Shown here: piece after piece, positions 1-6,914 of the stretch
Position numbering within the stretch: the stretch's first letter is position 1
Layout of the letters: each line of letters opens with the position of its first letter
Assembly: GCA_023441125.1 (NCBI GenBank)
Contig: JAEZQV010000356.1
Span: forward strand, 1-20,065
DNA length: 20,065 bases
Direction of reading: 5' to 3'
Source of the DNA: Bacillota bacterium
Lineage (GTDB): Bacteria > Bacillota_C > Negativicutes > Sporomusales > Sporomusaceae
Program-made: the position numbers and the translations under genes
The notes under the pieces: model-generated
Told to the model about the DNA's origin: nothing
Databases searched by the model: none
The model's input: the letters and a program-made list of their open reading frames with translations, nothing else

Positions 1-45
1 TTAATGCGGTGTACCGGGTATTCAAAAAAAAACAATTCCATATAA
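1..45 (+). CDS. ndhS: 3' end of probable nicotinate dehydrogenase 2Fe-2S small subunit (partial)
   Basis: Reading from base 1, the frame gives L-M-R-C-T-G-Y-S-K-K-N-N-S-I followed by TAA at 43-45. The R-C-T-G-Y string is the signature around the last cluster ligands of the 2Fe-2S subunit of xanthine dehydrogenase-family enzymes (usual form L-C-R-C-T-G-Y). Its place directly upstream of the molybdopterin subunit fits the ndhF-ndhS-ndhL-ndhM order known in E. barkeri. Two oddities: methionine stands where the first cysteine of the C-x-C pair is expected, and only seven residues follow the motif, which is short for the family. It could therefore be a diverged or decayed copy. Only 14 codons are visible, so the call is tentative. 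Confidence 0.45.
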   Translation, partial: LMRCTGYSKKNNSI

Positions 46-83
46 AAAGTACCCAACATTCAATAGGGGGGGAGGTGAGTGAA

Positions 84-2429
84 TTGAGTCAGTATCGGAT
101 TGTAGGCCAGTCGGTGAAGAAGGTGGACGCAGTAAACAAAGTACTGGGGAAAGCTCAATTTGCTGCTGATATCCATTTCGACGGCATGCTGTATATTAAA
201 GTACTGCGCAGCCAGGTGCCGCACGGCATATTAAAAGCAATTGACATAGCGGCAGCCGCAGCGCTGCCGGGCGTGGCAGCCGTGTTGACAGGCCGGGATG
301 TACCAGGGCCTAACAGTGCGGGCATGATTGTCAAAGATGAGCCTGTGATCGTGAAAGTGAATGAAAAAATCCGTAAAATCGGCGACCCGCTGGCTCTTAT
401 TGCTGCCGAGAGCGAAGCTCTGGCTGAAAAGGCGCTGGCGCTTATCAAAATAGAGATCGAAGAATTGACGCCGGTCTTTGAGCCGGTGGCGGCCATGGCG
501 GATGGCGCCCCCCGCCTGTATGCCGACGGCAACATTCTGTCTGTCCGCAAAATCCGCCGGGGCGATGCGGCAGCTGCCTTTACAGAGTGTGCCGTGGTGG
601 TCGAACACGAATACCGGACGCAAATGGTCGAGCACGGCTATATTGAGCCGGAAGCGGGTGTCGCCAAACTGGACGGCGATGTGCTGACCATCTGGGTATC
701 CACTCAGAATCCGCATTTTGATGCCCGCGAAGTCGCCCGCAATCTTAAGCTCGGCTTAGACAAGGTACGGGTTATTCAGGCGGTGACCGGGGGCGGTTTT
801 GGCGGCAAACTGGATATTTCAGTGCAGATTCATCTGGGACTCATGGCCGTAAAGACACGCCGGCCGGTAAAGTTTGTCTACAGCCGGACCGAATCCATTA
901 TCAATTCAGCTAAGCGTCATCCCTGCATAATCAAGATGAAAACTGGCGCCGATGCCGCCGGCAAACTGCTGGCGATGGAATGCAACATTATCGGTGATAC
1001 CGGCGCGTATGCCTCCTATGGACCGGGAACGCTTACGCGGACAGCTGTACATGCAACCGGTCCGTATGAAATTCCCAATGTGATCATTGATGCTTATACC
1101 GTATACACCAATAACCCCACCGCCGGCGCCATGCGCGGTTTTGGCGTACCGCAGGTGGCCTTTGCCCACGAGTCGCAGATGGATATACTGGCTGAGAAAC
1201 TGGGCATATCCCCGTTGGCGATCCGGCTTAAGAATGCATTTCGACCCGGTTCGGTTACGGCAACAGGCGCTACGCTGGAGCAAAGTGTCGGCATTGTGCC
1301 AACTCTGGAAAAGACGGCCGATGCCGCCGGCAAACTTATAGCCGGACAGGCCGCGGCACAAAGCACGAAGCAATACGGCGTCGGCATCGGCTCCATGTGG
1401 TACGGCATTGGCAACACCGGGTTGCCGAACCCGTCCGGTGCCTATGTAAACCTGCTGGATGACGGCACCGCCCTCGTGTTGACCGGCTGCGCCGATATTG
1501 GTCAAGGCTCGGATACGGTTATGACCCAGATTGTCGCCGAGGAATTCGGCATTGATGTAGATGATGTGCGGGTGGTCTCGGCCGACACCGGCATTACCCC
1601 GGACGGCGGAGCCTCTTCCGCCAGCCGGCAGACTTATATTTCCGGCAATGCGGTGCGGCTGGCGGCGCAGGAAGCAAAAAAAGTGATTGTGGAGATGGCC
1701 GCGAGTATGCTGGGCGTGTCTCCCGGTGAAGTGGCGGTAGGCTACAAGGAGCTCTGTGTTCGGACCGACTCCCGGCAGTCGCAGTTTCTGGCAGATTGTC
1801 AGAGCGAGTGCCGGCTGGACCTGGGCTTGCCGGCTCAGGGCAAAAGTCAGTCGGTATCGCTGGCGGATTGCATTGCCCAGTGCCGGGCCAAAGGAAAACT
1901 TACCCTGGGCCATGGCTGGTTCAACCCGGATACCACCGGCCTGCATCCCGATACCGGGCAAGGCCGGCCTTATGCTACTTACGCTTTTGCCACGCAGATC
2001 GCCGAAGTGGCTGTGGATACCGAATCAGGCGAGATTGAAGTTATCCGGATCGTGGCCGCTCATGATGTGGGCCAGGCCATTAACCCGGTGAATATAGAAG
2101 GGCAGATTGAAGGCGGCTGCACCATGGGGCTTGGCTATGCTCTAACAGAAGAAATAAAGGTAAACGAGGGCCGGATTCTAACCAGAAACCTGGCTACCTA
2201 CCTGATGCCCACCGCCCTCGATGTTCCGGAAGTACATCCTTATATAGTAGAAGAACTTGAGCAAACCGGTCCGTTCGGCGCCAAAGGCGTGGGCGAGCCT
2301 GCCCTGATCCCGACCGCGGCGGCGATTACCAATGCGGTTTATAATGCCATCGGCGTGCGCTTTACCGAATTGCCGATAACGCCGGAAAAAGTACTGGCAA
2401 GACTGCAGGCCGGACAAAACTGCGGCTAA
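84..2429 (+). CDS. ndhL: Nicotinate dehydrogenase, molybdopterin-binding subunit (L and M parts in one chain)
   Basis: This is a xanthine dehydrogenase-family molybdopterin subunit of 781 residues. It is inferred to hydroxylate nicotinate at C6 with the FAD and 2Fe-2S subunits encoded upstream of the window. Visible signatures are GGGFGGK at residues 236-242, A-M-R-G-F-G-V-P-Q, G-C-A-D-I-G-Q-G-S, P-D-G-G-A-S-S-A-S-R, and near the end K-G-V-G-E-P-A-L-I-P, whose Glu is the usual catalytic base. The TTG at 84 is preferred as start because GGAGGTGA at 71-78 lies 5 bases upstream; a longer frame from GTG at 9 has no ribosome binding site. E. barkeri splits this protein into NdhL (about 50 kDa) and NdhM (about 37 kDa); here one frame covers both. 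The substrate is inferred from the neighbouring pathway genes, since the family also includes xanthine and purine hydroxylases. Confidence 0.85.
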   Translation: MSQYRIVGQSVKKVDAVNKVLGKAQFAADIHFDGMLYIKVLRSQVPHGILKAIDIAAAAALPGVAAVLTGRDVPGPNSAGMIVKDEPVIVKVNEKIRKIGDPLALIAAESEALAEKALALIKIEIEELTPVFEPVAAMADGAPRLYADGNILSVRKIRRGDAAAAFTECAVVVEHEYRTQMVEHGYIEPEAGVAKLDGDVLTIWVSTQNPHFDAREVARNLKLGLDKVRVIQAVTGGGFGGKLDISVQIHLGLMAVKTRRPVKFVYSRTESIINSAKRHPCIIKMKTGADAAGKLLAMECNIIGDTGAYASYGPGTLTRTAVHATGPYEIPNVIIDAYTVYTNNPTAGAMRGFGVPQVAFAHESQMDILAEKLGISPLAIRLKNAFRPGSVTATGATLEQSVGIVPTLEKTADAAGKLIAGQAAAQSTKQYGVGIGSMWYGIGNTGLPNPSGAYVNLLDDGTALVLTGCADIGQGSDTVMTQIVAEEFGIDVDDVRVVSADTGITPDGGASSASRQTYISGNAVRLAAQEAKKVIVEMAASMLGVSPGEVAVGYKELCVRTDSRQSQFLADCQSECRLDLGLPAQGKSQSVSLADCIAQCRAKGKLTLGHGWFNPDTTGLHPDTGQGRPYATYAFATQIAEVAVDTESGEIEVIRIVAAHDVGQAINPVNIEGQIEGGCTMGLGYALTEEIKVNEGRILTRNLATYLMPTALDVPEVHPYIVEELEQTGPFGAKGVGEPALIPTAAAITNAVYNAIGVRFTELPITPEKVLARLQAGQNCG

Positions 2430-2486
2430 CAATTACTCACCAACAGGCGTGCCGGAATGAACCGATGATTCATGAAAAATAGAATT

Positions 2487-2668
2487 CAACCTTTCATGCA
2501 AAGGTGTGGGGAGCCGGGTTGATTCCGGCCGCCGCAGCTATAGCCAATGACGTCTAAGCTGTGATCGGTGTAAAGATACATTCGTTGTCAGGACCGTAAG
2601 GGTTCATGATGATGACGGCAAGGAAGCTGGCAACGGAGCAGCAAGACGGAGGCGATGTATGGAAAAAT
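2487..2668 (+). pseudogene. Decayed C-terminal remnant of a molybdenum hydroxylase large subunit (copy A)
   Basis: Read from 2519, this non-coding stretch gives L-I-P-A-A-A-A-I-A-N-D-V-stop-A-V-I-G-V-K-I-H-S-L. That matches the tail of xanthine dehydrogenase-family subunits; the intact gene upstream has L-I-P-T-A-A-A-I-T-N-A-V-Y-N-A-I-G-V-R-F. Just before it, CCTTTC..AAAGGTGTGGGGAGCC corresponds to P-F-G-A-K-G-V-G-E-P once a few 1-2 base deletions are allowed. In-frame stops (TAA at 2555 and 2597) and these frameshifts show it is not functional. It is not a simple repeat of the intact ndhL end, because the residues differ (K-I-H-S-L against R-F-T-E-L). The rest of the 2430-2723 gap holds the ribosome binding site AGAGG at 2712-2716 and nothing else recognised. 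Confidence 0.7.
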
Positions 2669-2723
2669 TGACTGTACTTAGGAAGTCTTTTGCATTCTAA
2701 AAAAAATGATCAGAGGTTTTATT

Positions 2724-4082
2724 ATGAACAACAATGATGTTTCGGTAAGCGTGGCCGCCCGGCTTGACAGGCTGCCGCTCTCTAAGTTTCATTACAAGCT
2801 GCTGGCCATTAACGGCTGCGCCTGGGCTTTTGACGCGTTTGACGTCGGCCTGGTGACGTTCATTGCCACCGCTCTCATTCAGGCCTGGCACTTAAGTTCG
2901 GCTCAGGTGGGGATTTTGTTGAGTTCCGGCTTGTTTGGCATGATGGTGGGGGCCTTTTTATCCGGCCCGGCTGCCGACCGTTTTGGCCGCAAGGCCGTTT
3001 TCCAATGGACCATGCTGGTTTTTTCCCTGGCCTCCCTGGCTTGCGCCTTGGCCTGGGACTTCACCTCGCTCATTTGTTTTCGGTTTTTGGTTGGCGTGGG
3101 GCTGGGCGGCGAAACTCCGGTTGTTACGGCGCTCATGGGCGAGTTTATCCCGGCCCGCGACCGGGGAAAAGTGCAGGGGCTGATCAATACCTTCTGGGCT
3201 GTCGGCTGGCTGAGTGCCGCCGCCCTTGCTTATTTTATCATCCCAGGCATCCAGGATGGCTGGCGCTGGGCTTTCGTGGCCGGTGCGCTGCCGGCGCTGT
3301 ATATTTGGGTTATCCGCCGGAACCTGCCCGAATCCCCCCGCTGGCTGGCTTTACAGGGACGGGATCAGGAAGCGGCGGCGATCGTTGACAGCATTGAGGC
3401 CGAAGTAGCCAAAACCAATCCCATTCCTCCGGCCACCGCCGAAATTATGGCGACTGTACCGGCAGCGCAGCAGGCTTCGCTCGGCACCTTGTTTTCCCCA
3501 GCCTACTGGCGAATCACCGTCATGTTATGGGCCTTGTGGTTTTTGGGCATGTTCGGCTATTACGGCCTGTTTGCCTGGCTGCCCTCCCTGCTGGTGAAAG
3601 CCGGGCACAGCATGGTCAAATCCTTTCTCTATGTGGTTATTATGCAGCTGGCGTATATTCCCAACCAGATACTATGCGCCTACGGTATGGACAAGTATGG
3701 CCGAAAACGCCTGCTGACAGCCAATCTGCTGCTGGCCGGCGCTGCCACGGTACTGTTTGGCTGGGCACTAGGCTATGGCGCTTTAGCGATCAGCCAGGTT
3801 GTCCTCTTAGGCGTTCTGACGTCCTTTTTCGTGTCGGGTATCTGGGGGATCACTTATACCTATACGCCCGAACTATACCCTACCGGCGTGCGGGTAACCG
3901 GCACCAGCATGGCTGCCACCTGTTCGCGGCTGGGCTCGATGCTGGCGCCGCTCGTCATCGGCTATGCGCTTAATTTTGTCGGCGTGGCCGGCGCCATTGC
4001 CATTGTGGCCGGCGCTTTCGTCCTGGCCGGTATTATCGTGGCGGCTCTGGGGCAGGAAACCCGCGGCCGCAGTCTGCAATAG
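2724..4082 (+). CDS. MFS transporter, NiaP/aromatic-acid:H+ symporter type (paralog 1)
   Basis: A 452-residue major facilitator superfamily membrane protein, probably importing nicotinate or a related pyridine or organic acid by proton symport. It shows W-A-F-D-A-F-D in helix 1, the loop 2-3 motif (A-A-D-R-F-G-R-K), P-E-S-P-R-W after helix 6, and Y-T-P-E-L-Y-P-T-G-V-R in the second half, as in sugar and aromatic-acid porters. About twelve hydrophobic segments are evident. ATG at 2724 is chosen because AGAGG (2712-2716) sits 7 bases upstream; the in-frame ATG at 2706 has only an A-run before it. It is a clear paralog of the next gene, but its loops diverge more from B. subtilis NiaP as I recall it. 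Substrate is inferred from context; export of a product such as propionate cannot be excluded. Confidence 0.85.
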   Translation: MNNNDVSVSVAARLDRLPLSKFHYKLLAINGCAWAFDAFDVGLVTFIATALIQAWHLSSAQVGILLSSGLFGMMVGAFLSGPAADRFGRKAVFQWTMLVFSLASLACALAWDFTSLICFRFLVGVGLGGETPVVTALMGEFIPARDRGKVQGLINTFWAVGWLSAAALAYFIIPGIQDGWRWAFVAGALPALYIWVIRRNLPESPRWLALQGRDQEAAAIVDSIEAEVAKTNPIPPATAEIMATVPAAQQASLGTLFSPAYWRITVMLWALWFLGMFGYYGLFAWLPSLLVKAGHSMVKSFLYVVIMQLAYIPNQILCAYGMDKYGRKRLLTANLLLAGAATVLFGWALGYGALAISQVVLLGVLTSFFVSGIWGITYTYTPELYPTGVRVTGTSMAATCSRLGSMLAPLVIGYALNFVGVAGAIAIVAGAFVLAGIIVAALGQETRGRSLQ

Positions 4083-4098
4083 CATGATCTGCCACCAC

Positions 4099-4203
4099 TG
4101 GCGTAAAGGAACTAGGCGGCTGACGCCGCCTGGTTCCGACCGCCGCAGCTTAGCCAATGTTGTCTGGGCTGTGACTGGTGTAGATATAAATTCATTGCGT
4201 TAG
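4099..4203 (+). pseudogene. Decayed C-terminal remnant of a molybdenum hydroxylase large subunit (copy B)
   Basis: Reading CTG at 4130 and allowing a single base loss near 4150 gives L-V-P-T-A-A-A-L-A-N-V-V-W-A-V-T-G-V-D-I-N-S-L-R and a stop at 4201. This is again the C-terminal tail typical of xanthine dehydrogenase-family subunits. It aligns with copy A over about 140 bases. Further downstream both copies share CAACGGAGC, eight variable bases, then GGAGGCGATG (2631-2657 in A, 4243-4269 in B), at nearly the same distance. Both copies sit just upstream of an MFS transporter gene, suggesting that an ancestral [hydroxylase end + transporter] unit was duplicated and the hydroxylase parts then decayed. 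Confidence 0.65.
4108..4137 (+). terminator. Strong GC-rich hairpin after the first transporter gene, no U tract
   Basis: GGAACTAGGCGGC and GCCGCCTGGTTCC pair over 13 positions (one G-T) around a TGAC loop, 26 bases past the stop codon of the first transporter. No run of T follows, so it is not a canonical intrinsic terminator. It may instead protect or trim the mRNA, or attenuate between the two transporter genes. It overlaps hydroxylase remnant B. Confidence 0.4.
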
Positions 4204-4320
4204 CCTTACCGGCCGGCGCAATGGACAGTTTATGACAAGCAGCAACGGAGCCGCTGAATGGAGGCGATGCCCAAGGGATTAACAGGTGTAATCTTTACTA
4301 AGAAATGAAGGAGTGATTAC

Positions 4321-5640
4321 ATGTCTACCATTACGGAACGTTTGGGAAATTTGCCGCTCGGTAAGTTTCACTGGCGGTTATTGTTGATTATGTGTTTGGG
4401 TTGGGCTTTTGATGCCATGGATACCGGTATCATTTCGTTTGTTTTACCTAAACTCATCGCTGCCTGGAAATTAAGTCCCGCACAAGTCGGCTTCATCGGC
4501 AGTATCGGTCTGGTCGGCATGGCGATCGGCGCCATGTTAGGCGGAACGATTGCCGACTACATCGGCCGCAAAAAAGTTTTTGCCGCCACCCTGATCATTT
4601 ATAGTTTGGGAACAGGCGCCTGCGGCTTGTCCTGGAACTATGAATCCCTGATTTTCTTTCGCTTCCTGGTGGGCTTTGGTCTAGGCGGGCAGCTGCCTGT
4701 GGCCATTACCTTAATGAGTGAGTATTCGCCTACCAATTACCGGGGCCGGATGATAGTCCTCCTAGAAAGCGCCTGGGCTTTCGGCTGGCTGGCAGCGTCG
4801 ATTATTTCGTATTTACTCATTCCTAAGTACGGCTGGGAAGTAGCCTTTTATATTGGTGCTATACCGGCCTTGTATGTTTTCTACCTGTGGCAAACGGTGC
4901 CGGAATCAGCTATGTACCTGATGAAAAAAGGCAAAGTGGACGAGGCGCATGCGCTGGTTTCCGATATTGAGCGGCAGCTGGGAGTAACCCCCGGCCAGAA
5001 GCCGTCGCTGGCCGAACTGCAAACGGCGGCGGCTGCGCCGGCCTTCAGCGTGCTGCAGCTCTTTAGCGCGCAGTACCTGAAACGGACGACCTGCCTGTGG
5101 ATCCTTTGGTTTTGCATTGTATTCTCCTATTACGGCATTTTCCTCTGGCTGCCGACTTTATTGGTCAAGGCCGGGCATAACATGGTTCAATCCTTTGAGT
5201 TTGTATTGTGGATGACGGTTGCGCAAATCCCGGGGTATTTTGCCGCCGCGGCCCTAGTGGATAAAATCGGCCGTAAGGCTACTATGGCCAGCTTCCTGTT
5301 AGGTTGCGCTTTCACCGCCTACATGTTTGGCAATGCTGTTTCCAGCAGCGAAATTTATTTGTGGGGTTGCCTGATGTCCTTTTTCAATCTGGGCGCCTGG
5401 GGTATTTTATATACCTACACGCCGGAACTGTATCCCACGGAAGCCCGTTCCACCGGTGTGGGCTGGGCAGCCGGCTTTGGCCGGATTGGCGGCATTGCGG
5501 CGCCGATGGTGGTTGCCGCCATGCTTACCGGTCCGGACAAAATTCCTTTGGTCTTTATGATGTTTACCGCTGTGTTAGTAATTGCCGCTCTGGACATGGT
5601 TGTCCTGGGCGATGAAACCAAACAGAAAGCTTTGAACTAA
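4321..5640 (+). CDS. niaP: MFS transporter, probable nicotinate importer (NiaP-like, paralog 2)
   Basis: A 439-residue major facilitator superfamily protein with strong segment-by-segment resemblance to B. subtilis niacin transporter NiaP as I remember it. Shared stretches include G-W-A-F-D-A-M-D near the start, G-L-G-G-Q-L-P-V-A, the helix pair ending in Y-L-L-I-P-K-Y-G-W-E-V-A, F-S-Y-Y-G-I-F-L-W-L-P, A-Q-I-P-G-Y-F, S-F-F-N-L-G-A-W-G and the C-terminal G-D-E-T-K-Q. The inferred role is uptake of nicotinate for the pathway encoded around it. The ATG is preceded by AAGGAG about 8 bases upstream. It lies 238 bases after its paralog, with a decayed hydroxylase fragment between them. The family call is firm; the nicotinate specificity rests on resemblance and context. 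Confidence 0.87.
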   Translation: MSTITERLGNLPLGKFHWRLLLIMCLGWAFDAMDTGIISFVLPKLIAAWKLSPAQVGFIGSIGLVGMAIGAMLGGTIADYIGRKKVFAATLIIYSLGTGACGLSWNYESLIFFRFLVGFGLGGQLPVAITLMSEYSPTNYRGRMIVLLESAWAFGWLAASIISYLLIPKYGWEVAFYIGAIPALYVFYLWQTVPESAMYLMKKGKVDEAHALVSDIERQLGVTPGQKPSLAELQTAAAAPAFSVLQLFSAQYLKRTTCLWILWFCIVFSYYGIFLWLPTLLVKAGHNMVQSFEFVLWMTVAQIPGYFAAAALVDKIGRKATMASFLLGCAFTAYMFGNAVSSSEIYLWGCLMSFFNLGAWGILYTYTPELYPTEARSTGVGWAAGFGRIGGIAAPMVVAAMLTGPDKIPLVFMMFTAVLVIAALDMVVLGDETKQKALN

Positions 5641-5666
5641 GAATGTCCAGGTAATAAAAGGGAGAA

Positions 5667-5695
5667 CAGGCAGGGAAGGAACCCTTCCCTGCCTG
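5667..5695 (+). terminator. Perfect 13-bp hairpin between transporter and pathway genes
   Basis: CAGGCAGGGAAGG and CCTTCCCTGCCTG form a perfect 13-bp stem with an AAC loop, extendable by GGAG/CTCT beyond a small internal loop. It falls 26 bases after the transporter stop and 29 bases before the enamidase start. The downstream bases are not a T run. It may partly terminate, stabilise the upstream mRNA, or mark a processing boundary between the uptake/hydroxylation genes and the rest. Confidence 0.5.
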
Positions 5696-5724
5696 GCTCT
5701 CGACAATTTAGGGGGTGGCTAAGA

Positions 5725-6903
5725 ATGGCGAACGTAGTAATAACAAACATTGGTATTTTGGTTTCGGGAAATATTCACCAACCGCTTTTGCCGGCTGACA
5801 CCATTATTATTAAAGACGGCAAAATTGAGGCTGTAGGCGACAAAAACCTGCTTGATGCTCTTACGACCCATTCCGATGCATATAAACTCATTGATGCCGG
5901 CGGGATGACGGTAATGCCGGGGTTGATTGATTCCCATGTGCATCCGGTTATCGGCGACTACACTCCCCGGCAGAAAATGGCTGATTTTATAGATAGTTCT
6001 CTCCATGGCGCCGTAACCACCATGATTTCGGCCGGTGAGTGCCATACACCGGGCCGACCGACAGATCCGGCCGGCGTAAAGGCCCTGGCCGTTTTAGCGC
6101 AGCGCTCTTTTCAGAAACAGCGTCCCGGCGGGGTCAAAGTCCATGGCGGGGCGGTCATATTGGAACAAGGCCTGACTGAGGCGGATTTCGCCGAATTGGC
6201 TGCCAACGGCGTGTGGCTGGTCGGGGAGGTTGGCCTGGGCTCCATCAAAAAGCCCGCCGAGGCGGCGCCGATGGTCCGCTGGGCCAAAGCCCACGGGATG
6301 AAAGTAATGATGCATACCGGCGGTACCTCCATTCCCGGCAGTTCGACCGTAACGGCCGCCGATGTTCTGGCAGTCAGGCCGGATGTGGTTTCCCACATCA
6401 ATGGCGGTCCTACCGCCATTTCCCCGGCCGAGGTTGACAAATTAATCAATGACAGTGAGTTAGCCCTGGAAATTGTTCAGTGCGGCAATCCCAAAATAGC
6501 CGACCAGGTGGCGCGCAAGCTGGCCGGTAAGGGGCAGCTGCAGCGGATTATCTTAGGCAACGACGCCCCTTCCGGTACCGGCGTTATTCCGCTCGGCATC
6601 CTCAGGACCATCACCCAGCTCGCCAGCCTGTCAGATATTCCGGCGGCAGCGGCCATTGCCATGGCGACCGGCAATACCGCCGCCGTGTATGGCCTAAATA
6701 CCGGTAGCATTGCTCCCGGTAAAGAAGCTGATCTGGCGATTATCGATGCGCCGCTGGGGTCCATCGGCAAAACCGCGCTGGCAGCCATGGAAGCCGGCGA
6801 TTTGCCCGGCGTGGCGCTGGTCCTGATCGACGGGGAAATTAAGGTCAACAAGAGCCGCAATACACCGCCGGCGGCCGGCAAGGTAACAGTAGGGCCGGTG
6901 TAA
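5725..6903 (+). CDS. ena: Enamidase (1,4,5,6-tetrahydro-6-oxonicotinate hydrolase)
   Basis: A 392-residue amidohydrolase-superfamily protein, close to the length of E. barkeri enamidase, a bifunctional Fe-Zn enzyme. That enzyme hydrolyses 1,4,5,6-tetrahydro-6-oxonicotinate to ammonia and (S)-2-formylglutarate in the cytoplasm. Metal-ligand candidates are visible: the H-x-H pair H71/H73 in G-L-I-D-S-H-V-H-P, E168 in V-G-E-V-G, H197 in M-M-H-T-G-G-T, H224 in V-S-H-I-N-G-G, and D280 in G-N-D-A-P-S-G-T-G. The N-terminal strand and C-terminal G-K-E-A-D-L-A-I-I-D form the usual small beta domain. A G-rich ribosome binding site precedes ATG 5725. The reductase that makes its substrate starts 11 bases downstream. 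Other amidohydrolases share the fold, but the context makes enamidase by far the best call. Confidence 0.93.
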   Translation: MANVVITNIGILVSGNIHQPLLPADTIIIKDGKIEAVGDKNLLDALTTHSDAYKLIDAGGMTVMPGLIDSHVHPVIGDYTPRQKMADFIDSSLHGAVTTMISAGECHTPGRPTDPAGVKALAVLAQRSFQKQRPGGVKVHGGAVILEQGLTEADFAELAANGVWLVGEVGLGSIKKPAEAAPMVRWAKAHGMKVMMHTGGTSIPGSSTVTAADVLAVRPDVVSHINGGPTAISPAEVDKLINDSELALEIVQCGNPKIADQVARKLAGKGQLQRIILGNDAPSGTGVIPLGILRTITQLASLSDIPAAAAIAMATGNTAAVYGLNTGSIAPGKEADLAIIDAPLGSIGKTALAAMEAGDLPGVALVLIDGEIKVNKSRNTPPAAGKVTVGPV

Positions 6904-6914
6904 GGGGGAATCAC

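Noticed and set aside
9..83. N-terminal extension of the molybdopterin subunit from GTG at 9
   Set aside because: The lysine-rich extension matches nothing in the family, overlaps the small-subunit end, and lacks a ribosome binding site. TTG 84 has an excellent one.
906..1961. Long open frame on the minus strand opposite the molybdopterin subunit
   Set aside because: It is a GC-rich antisense shadow with no family motifs and no ribosome binding site, and the + strand gene is certain.
2668..2698. TTGACT followed by CATTCT as a possible sigma-A promoter before transporter 1
   Set aside because: The -10 match is poor and the spacing is 19 bases, so it is not better than chance in an AT-rich gap.
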